Assembly: GCA_964019165.1 (NCBI GenBank)
Contig: OZ025271.1
Span: 9,247,775 to 9,311,774 of the forward strand
Source: Mastigias papua
Lineage: Eukaryota; Cnidaria; Scyphozoa; Rhizostomeae; Mastigiidae
Reading direction: 5' to 3'
Length of the DNA: 64,000 nt
Part shown: in pieces, positions 12,361 to 23,747 of the stretch
How the letters are laid out: each line of letters opens with the position of its first letter
Position numbering within the stretch: the stretch's first letter is position 1
Notes under the pieces: model-generated
Told to the model about the DNA's origin: nothing
Databases searched by the model: none
Seen by the model: the letters and a program-made list of their open reading frames with translations, nothing else
Made by a program: the position numbers and the translations under genes

Positions 12361-14570
12361 CATGCGTACATGCGGTAGAAGCAATGAATAAATTCCAAGA
12401 TAGCAAGGAATAAAACAGTAAACATACCGTAATCATTTCATCACAATGTAGTAAGAAACGTAGGATACCTTAGCGAATGAAATCAAGCGAAAAAGCATTA
12501 AACTGGAGGCAGAACAACAAAATTCTCCTCCAAGTCACACTACAACTATACGGTAGTCCTAATCAAAACATTGCCAACTGAAAGCAGCAAGCACGGACGG
12601 CATTCCATGTCATCTAAATAGGCATGAAAAGCAAACAACCTGCCATAATCTAGCACCGAATACAAAGTCAAACATATGTTGAATATCTTTTCACAATTTA
12701 GCAGTAAAAGCACGGTGATTTAGTACACAGAATCGAACAACTTTGAGAAGAACTGTCATGGCGGTATTTCACTCGAGGGAAGGTAGCTGAATCTCGCTGA
12801 AAGATATGGAAATAAATGGCTGGCAACAGTAGAATACAGATGAAATGGACAAAGGAAATACAGGAATTCTTAACTCAAACCATTTCAGGAAAATAGAGCT
12901 GGCTTACCTGGAAGAACTGCAGCCGAAGTCTCCTGGTGATAACACACACAGTTACTTAGTCCTACTGGACCGCTCGCAAAACTGACAACACGAGGTCCAG
13001 CAGGGAGGAGCAACAGTATTGCTGTGAGTGGAGATTTGAAGAAAGTTGAATAACTCAGCGAAAAAAAATTATAAAAATCATATCTCTTCTTATGTCAGTG
13101 GTAGACCCAAATGGCTACCCTCAACAGAAATTTAGGGGCCATGGGACAAATACCCTGGGAGGAGATCGTGTAGGCGGAATCAGGTCACGTGGTACAAATC
13201 TGAGCAATCTGATTGGTTTGGCATAAATTATCATATAGGCATCTTAGTATATAGAGATTTTTTTGATAGCCCGCTAGACGCCGGCTCCCCTACCCCAGTT
13301 ACCCGCTGGCCCTGTCAAAATCACTTTGCAAATTAGCCTTGGAAAGACTAACGCAGTGCCCCCACGAAAGGTTGCATGGTCCGCATTGTGGATGAGCATG
13401 GATGAAAAAGCTCGCATAGGATCAATAGAAGTTGACGTCATTGGAGCACGTGACATCCGGCCTTTGCAATGGACAAATCGATTAAAATTTGACAGAAAAC
13501 AGTTGTGCAAAAATGCTCGGATACCTGCGCTAGGCTATGGGGCTTTAGAAGATGAAGAAGAATGTCCAAAATGTCCCATCTACGCACGCATTAAAGTCAA
13601 GCAATAAATATAGCAATCCAGCAAGGAATACAACAGTAAACATATAATAAGTATTTCGTCACAATCTTGTAAAGGACCCACAACGATCTAGAGAATAAAT
13701 TCTATCTGATCGGAGAGGAAGTGTCATGGCGAATTACTCCCGAGGGAAGGTTGAGGAATCTCGCTGTCCAAAATAATGATATAACCTATGTAATATTAAA
13801 CCCGTTTAGTAGACAGACAAAATAAAGGCAATCTAAAAACAAACCTTATTACATGAAAAAACGACTCACCCGGTACCAGACGGACGACAGTTCGCTTGAC
13901 TTCACACGGAAACAGCGAAGAACATCAATCGTTTTGCAGAAGAACTGTCATGGCGGAAAATGCCCGAGGGAAGCGATTGTAATCTCGCTGACATTAGTGA
14001 AGATAAGTGTCCAAAATACTATAGAAATTACACACAGTTAACAGAGCAAAGACAGGCAATTTGAAATCAAACTTAATAGCTTTAGATAACCACTCACCTG
14101 GTAGAAAATACTTGCAATAGTTCCTTGCAAGTCAAAGGGCAAACTGTGACCTTGAGGGCACTGTCCAAATTAAAAGCTACCCGATCGCAATTGTCTCCAG
14201 TATATACACGCGAAATACACACTACAATAGCAGAGAATATAACTGTAAACTTCTCCTCGATACTTAAGAACAATTTAACACGACCAGCACGGTGATTTAG
14301 GGAATAGATTAGAACGGCATGGGAAGCAACTGTCATGGCCATAATCCAGCGAGAGAGGTTCGCGGGACTTCGCTGAAAACATTGAGATACATAGCTCATA
14401 ATCGTAGGCAAGGCACACATGCGACAAAGGACAAATTGGTACACTCAAGTCGAAATGTTTTGTACGAAAGTAGCGACTCACCTAGCATCAAAAGAACGAA
14501 ATTTTCCACGAGTTGGCTCTTGAACTGTAATGGCGATTAACACGCAGGGGATGGTCGTGGAATATCACGG
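12360..14570 (-). repeat. Diverged tandem array inside the Helitron-like pair
   Basis: Four landmarks recur in order: AGCAAGGAATA-AACAGTAAACATA (12400, 13628), GCACGGTGATTTAG (12711, 14288), AACTGTCATGGC (12745, 13717, 13938, 14325, 14523) followed by CCGAGGGAAGG and AATCTCGCTGA, then ACTCACCTGGTAG (13865, 14094, 14475, 14674). The last motif read on the minus strand is CTACCAGGTGAGT, a strong splice-donor shape. Unit length varies from about 200 to 400 bp. The array crosses the border of the two Helitron-like elements, so both derive from one parent. The units have stops in all frames I tried. Confidence 0.6.
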
Positions 14571-15039
14571 AAACCTAGGACATAAAGTGACCAAAACAGA
14601 CGAAAACGCACACATTAGAGGGAGTAAATACACGCAAACATATATGAGACGTTTTAAGCACGAAAAGAGCAACTCACCTGGTAGGAAAAGCGACCAATTT
14701 CTCCTCGACATCTGCCATCAAGTGAAACCCAAGAGAGGACTGCCAGTGCTACCAAGAGAGTAGGCTATCCATGCGGACGACAACAATGGAGGACAAAAGG
14801 CGAAAGACAAAGGGCAGAAAATCGTCAGATAGAAAGTGGAATAACTCGGCAAAAACTCCAGATAATATAACAAAACTCAAAAAGGAGCGTATTCAGAACG
14901 GGTGCAACCTGCCACACAAGTCTGGGGGCGATCGGGAGAAGATCCTAATTTAAGTATAATTAACGCGGCAATTGGCGGTACTTTTGATGGGAACAATGGT
15001 TGAGCTCATTTGCATTTTAGGCATCTTAGTATATAGAGA
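13258..15039 (-). mobile_element. Helitron-like non-autonomous element 2
   Basis: Minus-strand 5' end TCTCTATATACTAAGATGCC at 15039, identical in its first 20 bases to element 1. The 3' side at 13265-13570 is a diverged copy of the foldback arm with AGCCCGC and an imperfect hairpin. GAAAGTGGAATAACTCGGC near 14836 matches GAAAGTTGAATAACTCAGC near 13034, so the two elements are homologous at equal distance from their 5' ends. The Harbinger gene resumes at 15040. Confidence 0.5.
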
Positions 15040-15432
15040 TGTGGTATACTGGCAGCAAATTGGAGAATTTTTTGTCGTCCCATTAAAGCTGGAATAGAGC
15101 AAACTGAAGGGCTTACCAGGGCTACAGTATATTTACACAATTGCATTAGATTAACAGATAATGCCGACTGTCTTCCAAATGGATTTGTAGGCAGTTGGAT
15201 TCAACAGGAAAAATTTTCCTGGTGATTGGAGAAGTGGTATGAATGATGATAAATGTCTCTATAATCTTTCTAGACTACATGGCAACACGTACAGGTTTGA
15301 AGCAGATCAAGTCAAAGAAAGTTTTAAGAATTTTTTCATTGGCCACGATGGTGAAGTGAATTGGCAGTATAAGCATGTTAGATTTTGTGCTACAGTTCAC
15401 GATCAAGAAAACATACAGAACACAACATCTAA
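15040..15432 (+). pseudogene. Harbinger transposase, block C (C-terminal)
   Basis: Reads GILAANWRIFCRPIKAGIEQ, then ATVYLHNCIRLTDNADCLP, then GDWRSGMNDDKCLYNLSRLH, GNTYRFEADQVKESFKNFF and GEVNWQYKHVR, the usual C-terminal end of a PIF/Harbinger transposase. There is one in-frame stop (TGA after FSW) but it is the best kept part. With blocks A and B the gene covers almost the full family length. Confidence 0.75.
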
Positions 15433-15769
15433 AGCATCATATAGAAATACTGAATATCTAAAGCAAAAGCTTCACTTTACTGTTATTGTATGTCTTCTAT
15501 CCCTTTGAGTTGAAGAAAGGTTCTGTTTTCACATAACGTACCTAATAGAGAACAAACCAAAGACCACAACTGTAAAATAGGAAAATGTTGTGTGGGATTT
15601 ATTCAAGATTTGTATAAACTGGTGTAGTTGAATTTTTCATCAGAGTTCTTTAACTGGGAAAAGGGAAGATAGCTCCTTCAGTCAGAAAATGAGTTTGTGT
15701 TTGGTCTGAACTGCTCAAATTCATTGGGCTGTGGAGCATGATAAGGGCTACCATATTCAGCCTGAAAAA

Positions 15770-16740
15770 TACTCTTGCTCAATTTGACGTCTAATTGCAC
15801 CCCTTGTTCTGTTAGGCAGTCTCTTTAGTCTTGGAATGCGAATTCTGCAAAAACAGGCTTTCTTCATCATCTTCCTTGTCCTTCAATGCTGTCTGTTCTC
15901 TGGCTTCTCTCAGATGAGTAGCAATTGACTTGGCTCTTGTCACAAGTAGGTTATTCATGTCGGCTTTTGATGCTGGCTTCTAAAATTTTAGTCTTATTCT
16001 GTTGTTTGATTTAACGCTGCCACTGACACTTCCAATTGTCCTTGAATATGATGATTCATGAGGTACTTTCACCTCATACACTGATATTTCTCCCTCTTCA
16101 TCGGATATGCTACTAGTCATGCGTTCTTTATTTTAAACAGCACCATCTTTCTCCTTCTTTTCGTTTATTTCCCTGGGGGGCTCTTCTGTTCATTGGTGAC
16201 TCGGGTTCTCAAAATCAGGGTCACTTTCAGGCTGACCGTATGTACTATCAACATCATTTGTACTAACACCATTGTTATCACTTGTGCTATATGATGTTCC
16301 TGGTGATTCTAGTGAAATTAAGCTAGGTGATTGCACAACACCCAAATTAAACATCTGACAGAAGCCACTTAACTTGGCACGAAACTGTGTCAACATTCTT
16401 CTGTGACTTATATATGGCTATTGCCACTCAATTTCGTTTTTAAACGTAAGTTCCGCATCTTTCATTGATAGACCAACTTAACTACCTTCTTTGCTCCAAG
16501 CATTTATTTATAGACATTTATTCTTGTGCTCCACACTTTAATTGTTGTACAGGCACTCATATGTCAGTACTTCAGCTAGGAAACTGTCCTGGTTGATTCC
16601 TTGGGGCCTCCAAATTCAACTCTTGTTATATTGTCCTCCATATTCATTGTTTTCCTTGTTGCGCTGCAATTTTTCAATAACCTCTTTTGAGGAAGTGCCA
16701 AGTGCATACTGGAAAAGATTTATCTCCTGCTGTCTCTAAC
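15770..16740 (-). pseudogene. Possible Harbinger accessory (Myb/BESS-like) gene remnant
   Basis: Harbinger elements normally carry a second, Myb-like gene. On the minus strand downstream of the transposase there are open pieces: MLTQFRAKLSGFCQMFNLG with a Ser/Asp-rich stretch (16396-16190) and, further down, AKSIATHLREAREQTALKDK followed by EDDEESLFLQ, which has the look of a BESS-type tail. Stops and frameshifts are frequent. The position and opposite orientation fit, the domain match is weak. Confidence 0.3.
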
Positions 16741-16865
16741 TCAGCAATCAAGTCGTCAGCTGTTTCTACGTGTCCTCACGTGTTGCTGCAAAATATTTAG
16801 GTATTTTTCTTTTGAAATGTAAGCGACAGGTAGTGACAGGTAGCAACTTTATGGAAACTATGAAG

Positions 16866-17349
16866 GCTTTACATTTTTGGACTACTCTGACATGCCACAT
16901 ATTCGACAAGTTGAAGGTATTTAGTACCCAATCTCCCCTGGAGCTCTGGTACTGCATGGATGTGAAATAGAAAGTTGCTCCAGGAGAAGTACATCTTTAG
17001 ATTGGAATTAACAGTGCGTTTGACTGGAATCAGCTTAGTAGTCATTCATTCTGAAGTATATAATTTAATTGATCATAATTGTATAAATTGTTAGATCATG
17101 CACTCAACCTTTTAAACAAGCACTGCAAACGATTTCCAAATAGGAAACTGTATTGGAATAGCAATAAAACCATAAGGATATGCCTGTCTAGAGTATTTCT
17201 GTCAGATTAGGCTGCATTTTTTGCATCGTGTTATACGTTCAAATAACTGGATTCGAGATGGAACATCTCGAAATACAAGAATCTTAGCGAATTATTTGGG
17301 GCACTGCCCCCACTACCTCAACCCCCACCCCTATTGTTAACTGGCTTGT
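16866..17349. other. Non-coding, nothing recognised
   Basis: AT-rich sequence to the right of the Harbinger end; no gene or repeat supported. Confidence 0.4.
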
Positions 17350-17530
17350 ATTGACTGGCAGGTTGTAGTCGTACTACCGCTGTATACAGATTGTAAACTT
17401 TGAATAAATGGACACATTTGGTGGGAAAAACTCTCAATCTGGTCGATCTTCATGTTGCTTTTTCTTATTTTGTGTCATCTTGATAACTTTCATCTTGTTT
17501 TATCTGAAAGTTCTCCTTTCTCATTAATAG

Positions 17531-17656
17531 GAAGCTCCCTCACCTTTAACATCTCCTCAAGCAATTGATCATCCATCTCCCCGAGCAATTGATCATCCAC
17601 CTCCTCAAGCAATTGATCATCCACCTCCTCGAGCAATTGATCATCCATCATCAACA
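17531..17656 (+). CDS. Exon-like block 1 with 24-bp coding repeats
   Basis: Follows TTAATAG and runs 126 nt, 42 codons, phase 0. The peptide has four PxAIDHP units from a 24-bp (8-codon) repeat at 17553-17648. It ends at SST before CTAAGT where the paralogous block at 18801 has GTAAGT, so the donor seems lost here. Pro/Ser/Asp/His-rich and probably disordered. It may belong with the blocks at 19355, 19749 and 20071, which are also in phase 0. A host gene of unknown function is the best reading; the minus-strand ORF over the repeats is its shadow. Confidence 0.35.
17553..17648 (+). repeat. 24-bp tandem repeat, 4 units
   Basis: Four units of CTCCTCAAGCAATTGATCATC-type sequence with few substitutions. 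The length is a multiple of three and preserves the plus-strand frame. Confidence 0.9.
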
Positions 17657-18800
17657 CTAAGTTATGACATAACTGGCATGCCATGTGTTTGCCATTTGTC
17701 TCCTTAGACTGATTGGAGGATTTTATGGAATGCACATATCTGATGGAATGAAATTTTTGCTTTAGTTAAATTTTACATTACATTAACTTATCAACGCTTG
17801 ATGATGTTTATCAAACTACATATATATTTCATGGGATTTTTGACCAAATCTGTTTTAAGATATTGCTTGGTTCTATTGAGTATTAACGAATAATGCATGC
17901 AGCAGTCTCTTGTTGAATCATGCAGAGGAGTTAATTGGCCGACAATGCGTAACTTTACAGTGAACCACTAAGGTACCCTGTTGTGCACGAACAAGTTGTG
18001 CTTTTGTGTGAAATTTCTTATAAGAAACTCAGTGTTTACAATCAAAGTCATACATTTTAGAATGTGTGTCTATTGTTCTAATGATAGTCACATTTACTAA
18101 GCATATCATTTGAAACATTTTATTGTATCCCCAGGAATGTTCATCTCGCCGCTGCATTCTACTCTGACTTTTTGTTACAAAACTGGCGCATTTTTCGTAT
18201 TTTCTATTTGTATGTAATTTTTATCCTTATTTTTATGCAATTATTTCGCTACATGCTGTTGTTAGTATATTTTAGTTATAAGAAACTAAGTCTATCCTAA
18301 TATCTTTACAGCATACAGTATGTTTGGTTTTGTTTGAGAAATATATTTGTATATGGGTCTATTCCAATATTTTCAGGGATAATTATGAGTTCATCTGATA
18401 GACTTTCGCTTTCTTTGCAAGTTAACTCAACTTATGGTGCATTAAGGCCTATACAGAGATTGAAGTGGAGTTAGTACATTAGATTAAAGACAGGTCATCA
18501 TGTTAATAAACTAGATAGGAGCCATTTTGATGAAAAACTTAAGTCCATTAAGTGTGTATCCTAATGCGACGGGGGTTTACACAGTTTCTTATAAGAATTT
18601 AGTTAGTTAGGAACTGTATTGACAGGCAGGTGTTAATTGTACTAGTGCTGCCGACATACTGTTAAACTTTGATGGAATGGGGACATTATTGGTAGAGCCA
18701 TTTCTTATCATCAATTTTTATCAAATTTTATTTTAGTAGCCTTGTTTTGTTGTTGCATTATAATGTTTTTTGTGCTATATTTCTCCTTTCTTTTCAATAG

Positions 18801-18861
18801 ATTTTTCTTTTTCATTGTCAACATTTCCATGCATTATTGGTTTCCCACAATACCATCAACA
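18801..18861 (+). pseudogene. Exon-like block 1', decayed paralogue
   Basis: Bounded by TTTTCAATAG and GTAAGT, in the place corresponding to the block at 17531 within the duplication. It is 61 nt, not a multiple of three, and has lost the AIDHP repeats, ending PTIPST. Probably a non-functional or alternatively used exon copy. Confidence 0.3.
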
Positions 18862-19354
18862 GTAAGTTATGATGCTTAAATATTTGCTAACAAAGTTGTA
18901 TGTGACTTTAGACTGACTGGGCAGTTCAATGGAATGCACACATTTGATGGAATGAAAGTTTTGTTTTACATAAAATTGTATATTGCTTTATCGTAGCAGC
19001 TATCTATAGTGTTTGTCAAACTATATTCTTCACGGAATTTTTCACTAAATCTGGTCCACGAAGGTGCTTTGGCCTAGTGAACATTAACAAGACTCACATG
19101 CTGTTTCAATTTTGGTGCTGATTAGAAGGAACTGCCAATACATAGAGTTATCTCACATAATTTCTATTGTTCAATATCTTAGCCCTGAGCTCAGATTTTT
19201 GCTGTACAAGCCTTTGCTTCATTTATTTTTGTTGTGGATTGTAATATACCTAGATACTGTAAGTGACATTTGATTCCATGCATTTTCATTTTGGAATGAT
19301 GTCAGCTGATAACCCATATTGATCTTTATTGTAATTTCTGAGGTGTCATTACAG

Positions 19355-19417
19355 ATGTCCACCTCTCGCATGACATCCCCCAACGCAGATGTTTATAGTA
19401 CTGTCGATCATTCAATG
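19355..19417 (+). CDS. Exon-like block 2, 63 nt
   Basis: Bounded by CATTACAG and GTATGT, 21 codons, phase 0 at both ends: MSTSRMTSPNADVYSTVDHS and M. Ser/Thr-rich like its neighbours. Candidate microexon of a host gene. Confidence 0.35.
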
Positions 19418-19748
19418 GTATGTTACGTCATCATTCAGTTGATTGGCTATTTAAATGTTATTCTTATTGTTGCTGTTGTTGTATACTGGAAGAATGTCTG
19501 TTGAACGACACCATATGCGATGATGTATTACAACCTCTTCAGCAGTAAGCTGAGACGGTTTTACTTTTCTATTATTGCCACATAAGATGTCTACTTTTTT
19601 AACTGAGACTGTGCATAATATGGCCCATTTATAAGATGAGAGTTAGTACATCTCAAATATATGAAAATGTAAATGAATTGATAAGTAATCATCAGTGTTC
19701 GTTATGACATATTATTGTTATGCAATACTTTGTTATTTTCTCTTATAG

Positions 19749-19811
19749 TCGCATCATTCACCATCATCTGGAACTCCATTCCATGACGTCAGTACACCTT
19801 CCCAATATGCA
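19749..19811 (+). CDS. Exon-like block 3, 63 nt
   Basis: Bounded by TCTTATAG and GTAAGT, 21 codons, phase 0 at both ends: SHHSPSSGTPFHDVSTPSQY and A. Ser/Pro/His-rich composition matches blocks 1, 2 and 4. Confidence 0.4.
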
Positions 19812-20070
19812 GTAAGTTGATATGACGTCATATTCTAAATCATATCACGTGATCATTTGTGAACGTTATTGGCATTCCTTGTGCAGCAGGTTTTTTTCAA
19901 ATCTAACATCAACAAACTTGATCTTATCTCTCTGTCTACTTAACCTTCTATCATTTGTTGGTACTTTGTCATTGGTTCCAAGGCCTTTCATCGACATTAC
20001 CTAGGCCTAATAAAAAACAGATAGTTACTGTGTGTTGTTTTGCTAATATGTTTACTCATTTCTCTTTCAG

Positions 20071-20130
20071 ACTCCTCCAACTTCTAGTTCTCCTCCATCT
20101 GCAGTAAAGATTACTGTCCAAGTGTCAACA
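20071..20130 (+). CDS. Exon-like block 4, 60 nt
   Basis: Bounded by TCTCTTTCAG and GTAAGT, exactly 20 codons in phase 0: TPPTSSSPPSAVKITVQVST. The polypyrimidine tract and donor are both strong. Confidence 0.4.
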
Positions 20131-20442
20131 GTAAGTGCGTTGGAGTTTTTTCGAGATATGCTTATTGTTTGTTGACTTCCTGAAATCAATTTGATATTTG
20201 GAGTTAGTTTGTTTAAATTTACTTTATTTCCAATGAGCTCTGTCCTCATGTTATCAGAATGGAATGTCGCTCTAATTTCTGTTAATTTGAATTCCATTGA
20301 CAACAATGTGCCAGAACCAGTATTAGCATCATTAACTTTCCTGTAAATATATTTTGTTGGTTAATAGAATTGTTAAACAATTAGTGATTTAAAGAATGAT
20401 GTATTTTGTTTTCAAACATTTTCCTTTATTTCTTCCTTAAAG

Positions 20443-20480
20443 AATGTTACATTGAGAAACAGAAGTCGCCTTCTTCAATG
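20443..20480 (+). CDS. Exon-like block 5, 38 nt
   Basis: Bounded by TTCCTTAAAG and GTAAGT. Continues in phase 0 as NVTLRNRSRLLQ and leaves phase 2. If real, later exons should exist but I did not identify them. Confidence 0.25.
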
Positions 20481-23400
20481 GTAAGTTTTGATCTCATTTT
20501 TCCCTTTGGTATTTTGCCCAGTGTTTTTGGATGATTACATCTCTATTCAGAGGTCATGTGATTCTAGTGAGGTCACTTCAAATGGAATTCATTTCGAGCC
20601 TATTTGCTTTGGAAAGCACTTTTCATCTGTGGCTAAAAGATTTGCCTTGCAATTGAAGATGACAGTAGAGTTACAGTCTTGACAATAATATTTATTCAAT
20701 GTGATATCTCTACATTTCTACACGGGTATTTGTTGCTTTCTGCTATCGTCTTTTGCAACTTTTGAACAAGTGCTGTAACAGTGAGTACATCTAGTAGCAT
20801 CGATCATCTAGTAGGCAAGAAGTAAGGACAGCAATGGAACAGCGAAGGAGCTGGAGTGTTTTAATTTGTCATCAGTGTCGAAATTGATAGGGAGCAAGGA
20901 AGCCTCTTTTGAATGTTGGAGGTCTCCCCTTTTACTTCTATACAATCTGAATAGGATTACCTTATAGTTATAATTTGTTATCTATCTTATTTCTAGACTT
21001 ACATTTCTTTGCAAAACTCTCTCCTCTCCTTCACTTTCCATACCACTATTTAATCCTCTTGGCTTTGTCACCCTGGCAACCGCTTTTCTGCCCATGTACC
21101 TTGCTTGTCTCCTTGTCCTGCAATTTCTCAGCTTAGTATGCAATGCCTTGTGTATTTTCATTGTTCTAATAGCCAGTCACATGCACTATACATCTCATTT
21201 GTAATACCTTTTTGCTATCGTAGGAGGCTTCATCTGACAGTTGTAATTTACCATGCGAACTGGTGCATTTTCTAGTATTTTTTGTTTGTCATGTCGTGTT
21301 TATTTATTTTGATAATGGACTTTGTAAATATTAGCTGGTTTTGATTAATAAATATTCGATATACTTTTGGTGAATGGTGGGTATTAGAGAACTAGTAATA
21401 GGTTTATTGTCTAGGAGCAATGAGTTTGTCCTCATTGTCCCTGATTTGCTTGAAAGTTGCTGGAGTCCCCTTTTAGCTATATTTCGGAACAAAACCACTA
21501 TCACCATAGCATGGGATTACCATTTGATTACGTGGCTATCTTACCTAATTTACCATCACTCATTTTAAATATGAAGCGCCCTGTACCTGTGTATGATTCT
21601 CAATTAGAGAACTGCCTTTTGATTTGTAATTTGAGGGCAATGTCTCCTTATTAATTTACATCCTTATGATATTAGATGGCAATAGTAATTGAAGTCAAAT
21701 ATTGATGTCATCATTGTTAGTAAGAGATCCAGTGGAATAAGGAATTGCACGAAGTTTAAATGGTATTTATAAAGGTCATCTAGATACACCGTGCTATGGA
21801 GTAATATAGGACCCAATTAGAACCTAGAGGGATTATTGGCAAATGCCCTCAAGACTACTCTCTTTGTACAAGCCCTTCAGATCCTCATAGTACCCTTATT
21901 TGGACAACATGTTATGGGTTTACCTCCTCTTAGACAGCCAAACTCATCCTGTGAATACAAATTAATCTGTAACCTCATTTGCTACACACTGTCGCATGAC
22001 ACAACAGAAAGGCCTGTGGATAGAAATAATCCCAAATGTTTATGGGCCGTGCTTGTAGTTGTAAGTTCATCCAGACCTTGACATCATAATTTCCTTCATT
22101 TGCTGAAATAAAATGTGATTTAGTGTAGACAATCAGTGTTACATGAAACTTGTGAACAAAGTGTTTAGAATGCGCTCAGAAATGAAGAGGAAACATTTTA
22201 TATGATGATATGTTGAAATTCTCCTAGAATTAGGCCCCAGACCTTTATCGTTCGTATTCATAGCATTGTCTGAATGTATTTCAAATCAAAGTCAACGAAA
22301 TATTTGATTAAACATGAGGTTGAATTTAGGTCTGCTCGCAAACTGGCCTCTATTCTGGAAAAGAAGCAGTACAGTTGACAAGGCATGTACCCATCCATTG
22401 TCACCTTAGTTGATACACCCACTTCATTCAACTTCGATTAAAAAGACTCTTGAGATGAGAAGGTAGTATTGGATTATCAAACGAGGAAGTTTTAGAGAAT
22501 GTAAATGTTTAGGAGTTTTTAGTGACATTGATCGTAATGGGGCCTGTTTTACATGTGCTCCAAGCCTCATACAGGAGTCTTGCAGTTGCCAATGCGAGGA
22601 TTACCCATTAGATTTTATTGATATTAAGTTAAGTAGGCCATAATCACAGAAGTGTATTGAGTCTCCTTTATATGATTGAATTTTGGGTCCATATTATCCA
22701 TGAAAGTAATTGGTTGACTCAAGCCAATTTTTAATCATGTTTAGAGATTATGTTAAGAGGTATAAGTATTAATTTTTAATTGTATTATACATTATAAGTT
22801 ATACTTTTATATGTATATTAGATTGCGCCAACCCAATGTTGTATATCGTTTTTTTTACTTGTCTTCTTCGTTGGAAATGTCACATGACATTCAAATGATT
22901 ACATGCATTGCTACAAAAGAATGGCTTAGATATACAGTAAAATTTTGCACGGTCCAGTACCGCGAGTTCACTCAAGTACTTTGAGCAAAAGAAAGCGTAG
23001 TTACTGGTCATAAGTTTGAGTGTAGAGGACTTTATCGGCCTTTCTTACAGCATTCGTGTATGGCGTTGATTTTCTTGAAGTGGTGATAAATTGGTTGGCG
23101 TACAAGGATCCAACTTTTTCAACTTTCGACTGAAAGCTGCTTTAAATATTGTAGTCCATGGTTTTGTCCCAGCGGCTAGTACCAGCGATTGACGAGCACG
23201 TCCAGTAGTGGAATCAATTGAGAAATAAGTAACGTTCTCGGGCAAAAAAGGGATAAAATATGTTTTCTTTTAATGCATTAAAATAGGTAAAGTTACTGTC
23301 GCTTATTTTATATCTTCCGACAAATGAATGATTATTGGGGTAAAGTTATTCAATCTGTAGCAATGTGTATTATAACTTTGGGGAATAAAGAATTTGATGG

Positions 23401-23747
23401 GATAGAAGAATGGAAAAGGAGCAGCGAAAAGTCAGATGAAATTAAAACCCTGCTTATATTGCACAAACTAACCCCCTGCGAACCAGAGCTAGATTAACCC
23501 GAGTTAGATTTTTGTACTGTAAGCACAATTAACCTTGGTTTGCCCCAGGTTCAAACCATTGTAAACTGACCCTGTAGCAGAGCTGAGTTCGCCCCTGAGG
23601 TTGCTCTGGGCTACTTGCTGTCAGCGTAGTCTGAATACGGGTTGAAATCAGGGTTGAACCCGGGGCAGTTTTAATATCCACATATTTTTGTTTATTAATT
23701 GCAGCAAAGTGCACCACTTTCATTTAACAATTTTTCACTGATTGCAG
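20481..23747. other. Non-coding or intronic, little recognised
   Basis: No gene I can support. A stretch near 21229-21300 (ACTGGTGCATTTT then GTATTTTTTGTTTGT) matches 18120-18220, so part of the 18-kb duplication recurs here. A moderately GC-rich part at 23470-23690 contains AACCCCCTGCG and GAACCCGGGGC but no clean inverted repeat. Confidence 0.4.

Larger units (their letters stand above)
10262..13257 (-). mobile_element. Helitron-like non-autonomous element 1
   Basis: On the minus strand it begins TCTCTATATACTAAGATGCC at 13257 and ends at 10262 after a hairpin (AGCCCGC, 5-nt loop, GCGGGCT) with ATCAGTACTAAGCTA. The plus-oriented arm at 10799 ends CTAG followed by T, the canonical Helitron 3' end. 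The insertion point in the Harbinger gene lies between A and T with no duplication, as Helitrons do. No Rep/helicase is encoded. The interior holds a large foldback and diverged tandem repeats. The 3' CTAG of this copy is degraded to CTAT, so the call is moderate. Confidence 0.55.
6570..16865 (+). mobile_element. PIF/Harbinger transposon with nested insertions
   Basis: A Harbinger-type transposase is present in three collinear blocks (7431-7752, 9947-10261, 15040-15432). The outer limits are inferred from a diverged inverted pair: TTTCCACAGG...GCTACCTGTCGCT at about 6575-6610 and its inverted counterpart AGCGACAGGTAGTGACAGG...ATGGAAAC at about 16822-16860. I could not pin down the 3-bp target duplication, so the ends are good to about 10 bp. 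With the two insertions removed the element is about 3.3 kb, a normal size for the superfamily. A possible accessory gene lies on the minus strand at 15770-16740. Confidence 0.65.
17350..19100 (+). repeat. Tandem segmental duplication, about 1.2-kb period
   Basis: Segment 17350-17900 aligns with 18615-19090: TGACTGGCAGG / TGACAGGCAGG, ATGGAATGCACA with GATGGAATGAAA, and TCAAACTA with TTTTTGACCAAATCTG / TTTTTCACTAAATCTG keep their order. Each copy contains one exon-like block with an AATAG acceptor. This looks like an old tandem exon duplication. Confidence 0.55.

Noticed and set aside
14530..14953. Plus-strand ORFs in the Helitron-like array
   Set aside because: They cross the repeat units, have no recognisable domain and differ between units.
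17490..17735. Minus-strand ORF with DDQLLEE repeats
   Set aside because: It is the antisense of the 24-bp coding-like repeat; the plus strand has the better splice context and composition.
23470..23690. Inverted repeat element with TTAAAAC ends
   Set aside because: Only a few bases match at the proposed ends and no target duplication could be found.
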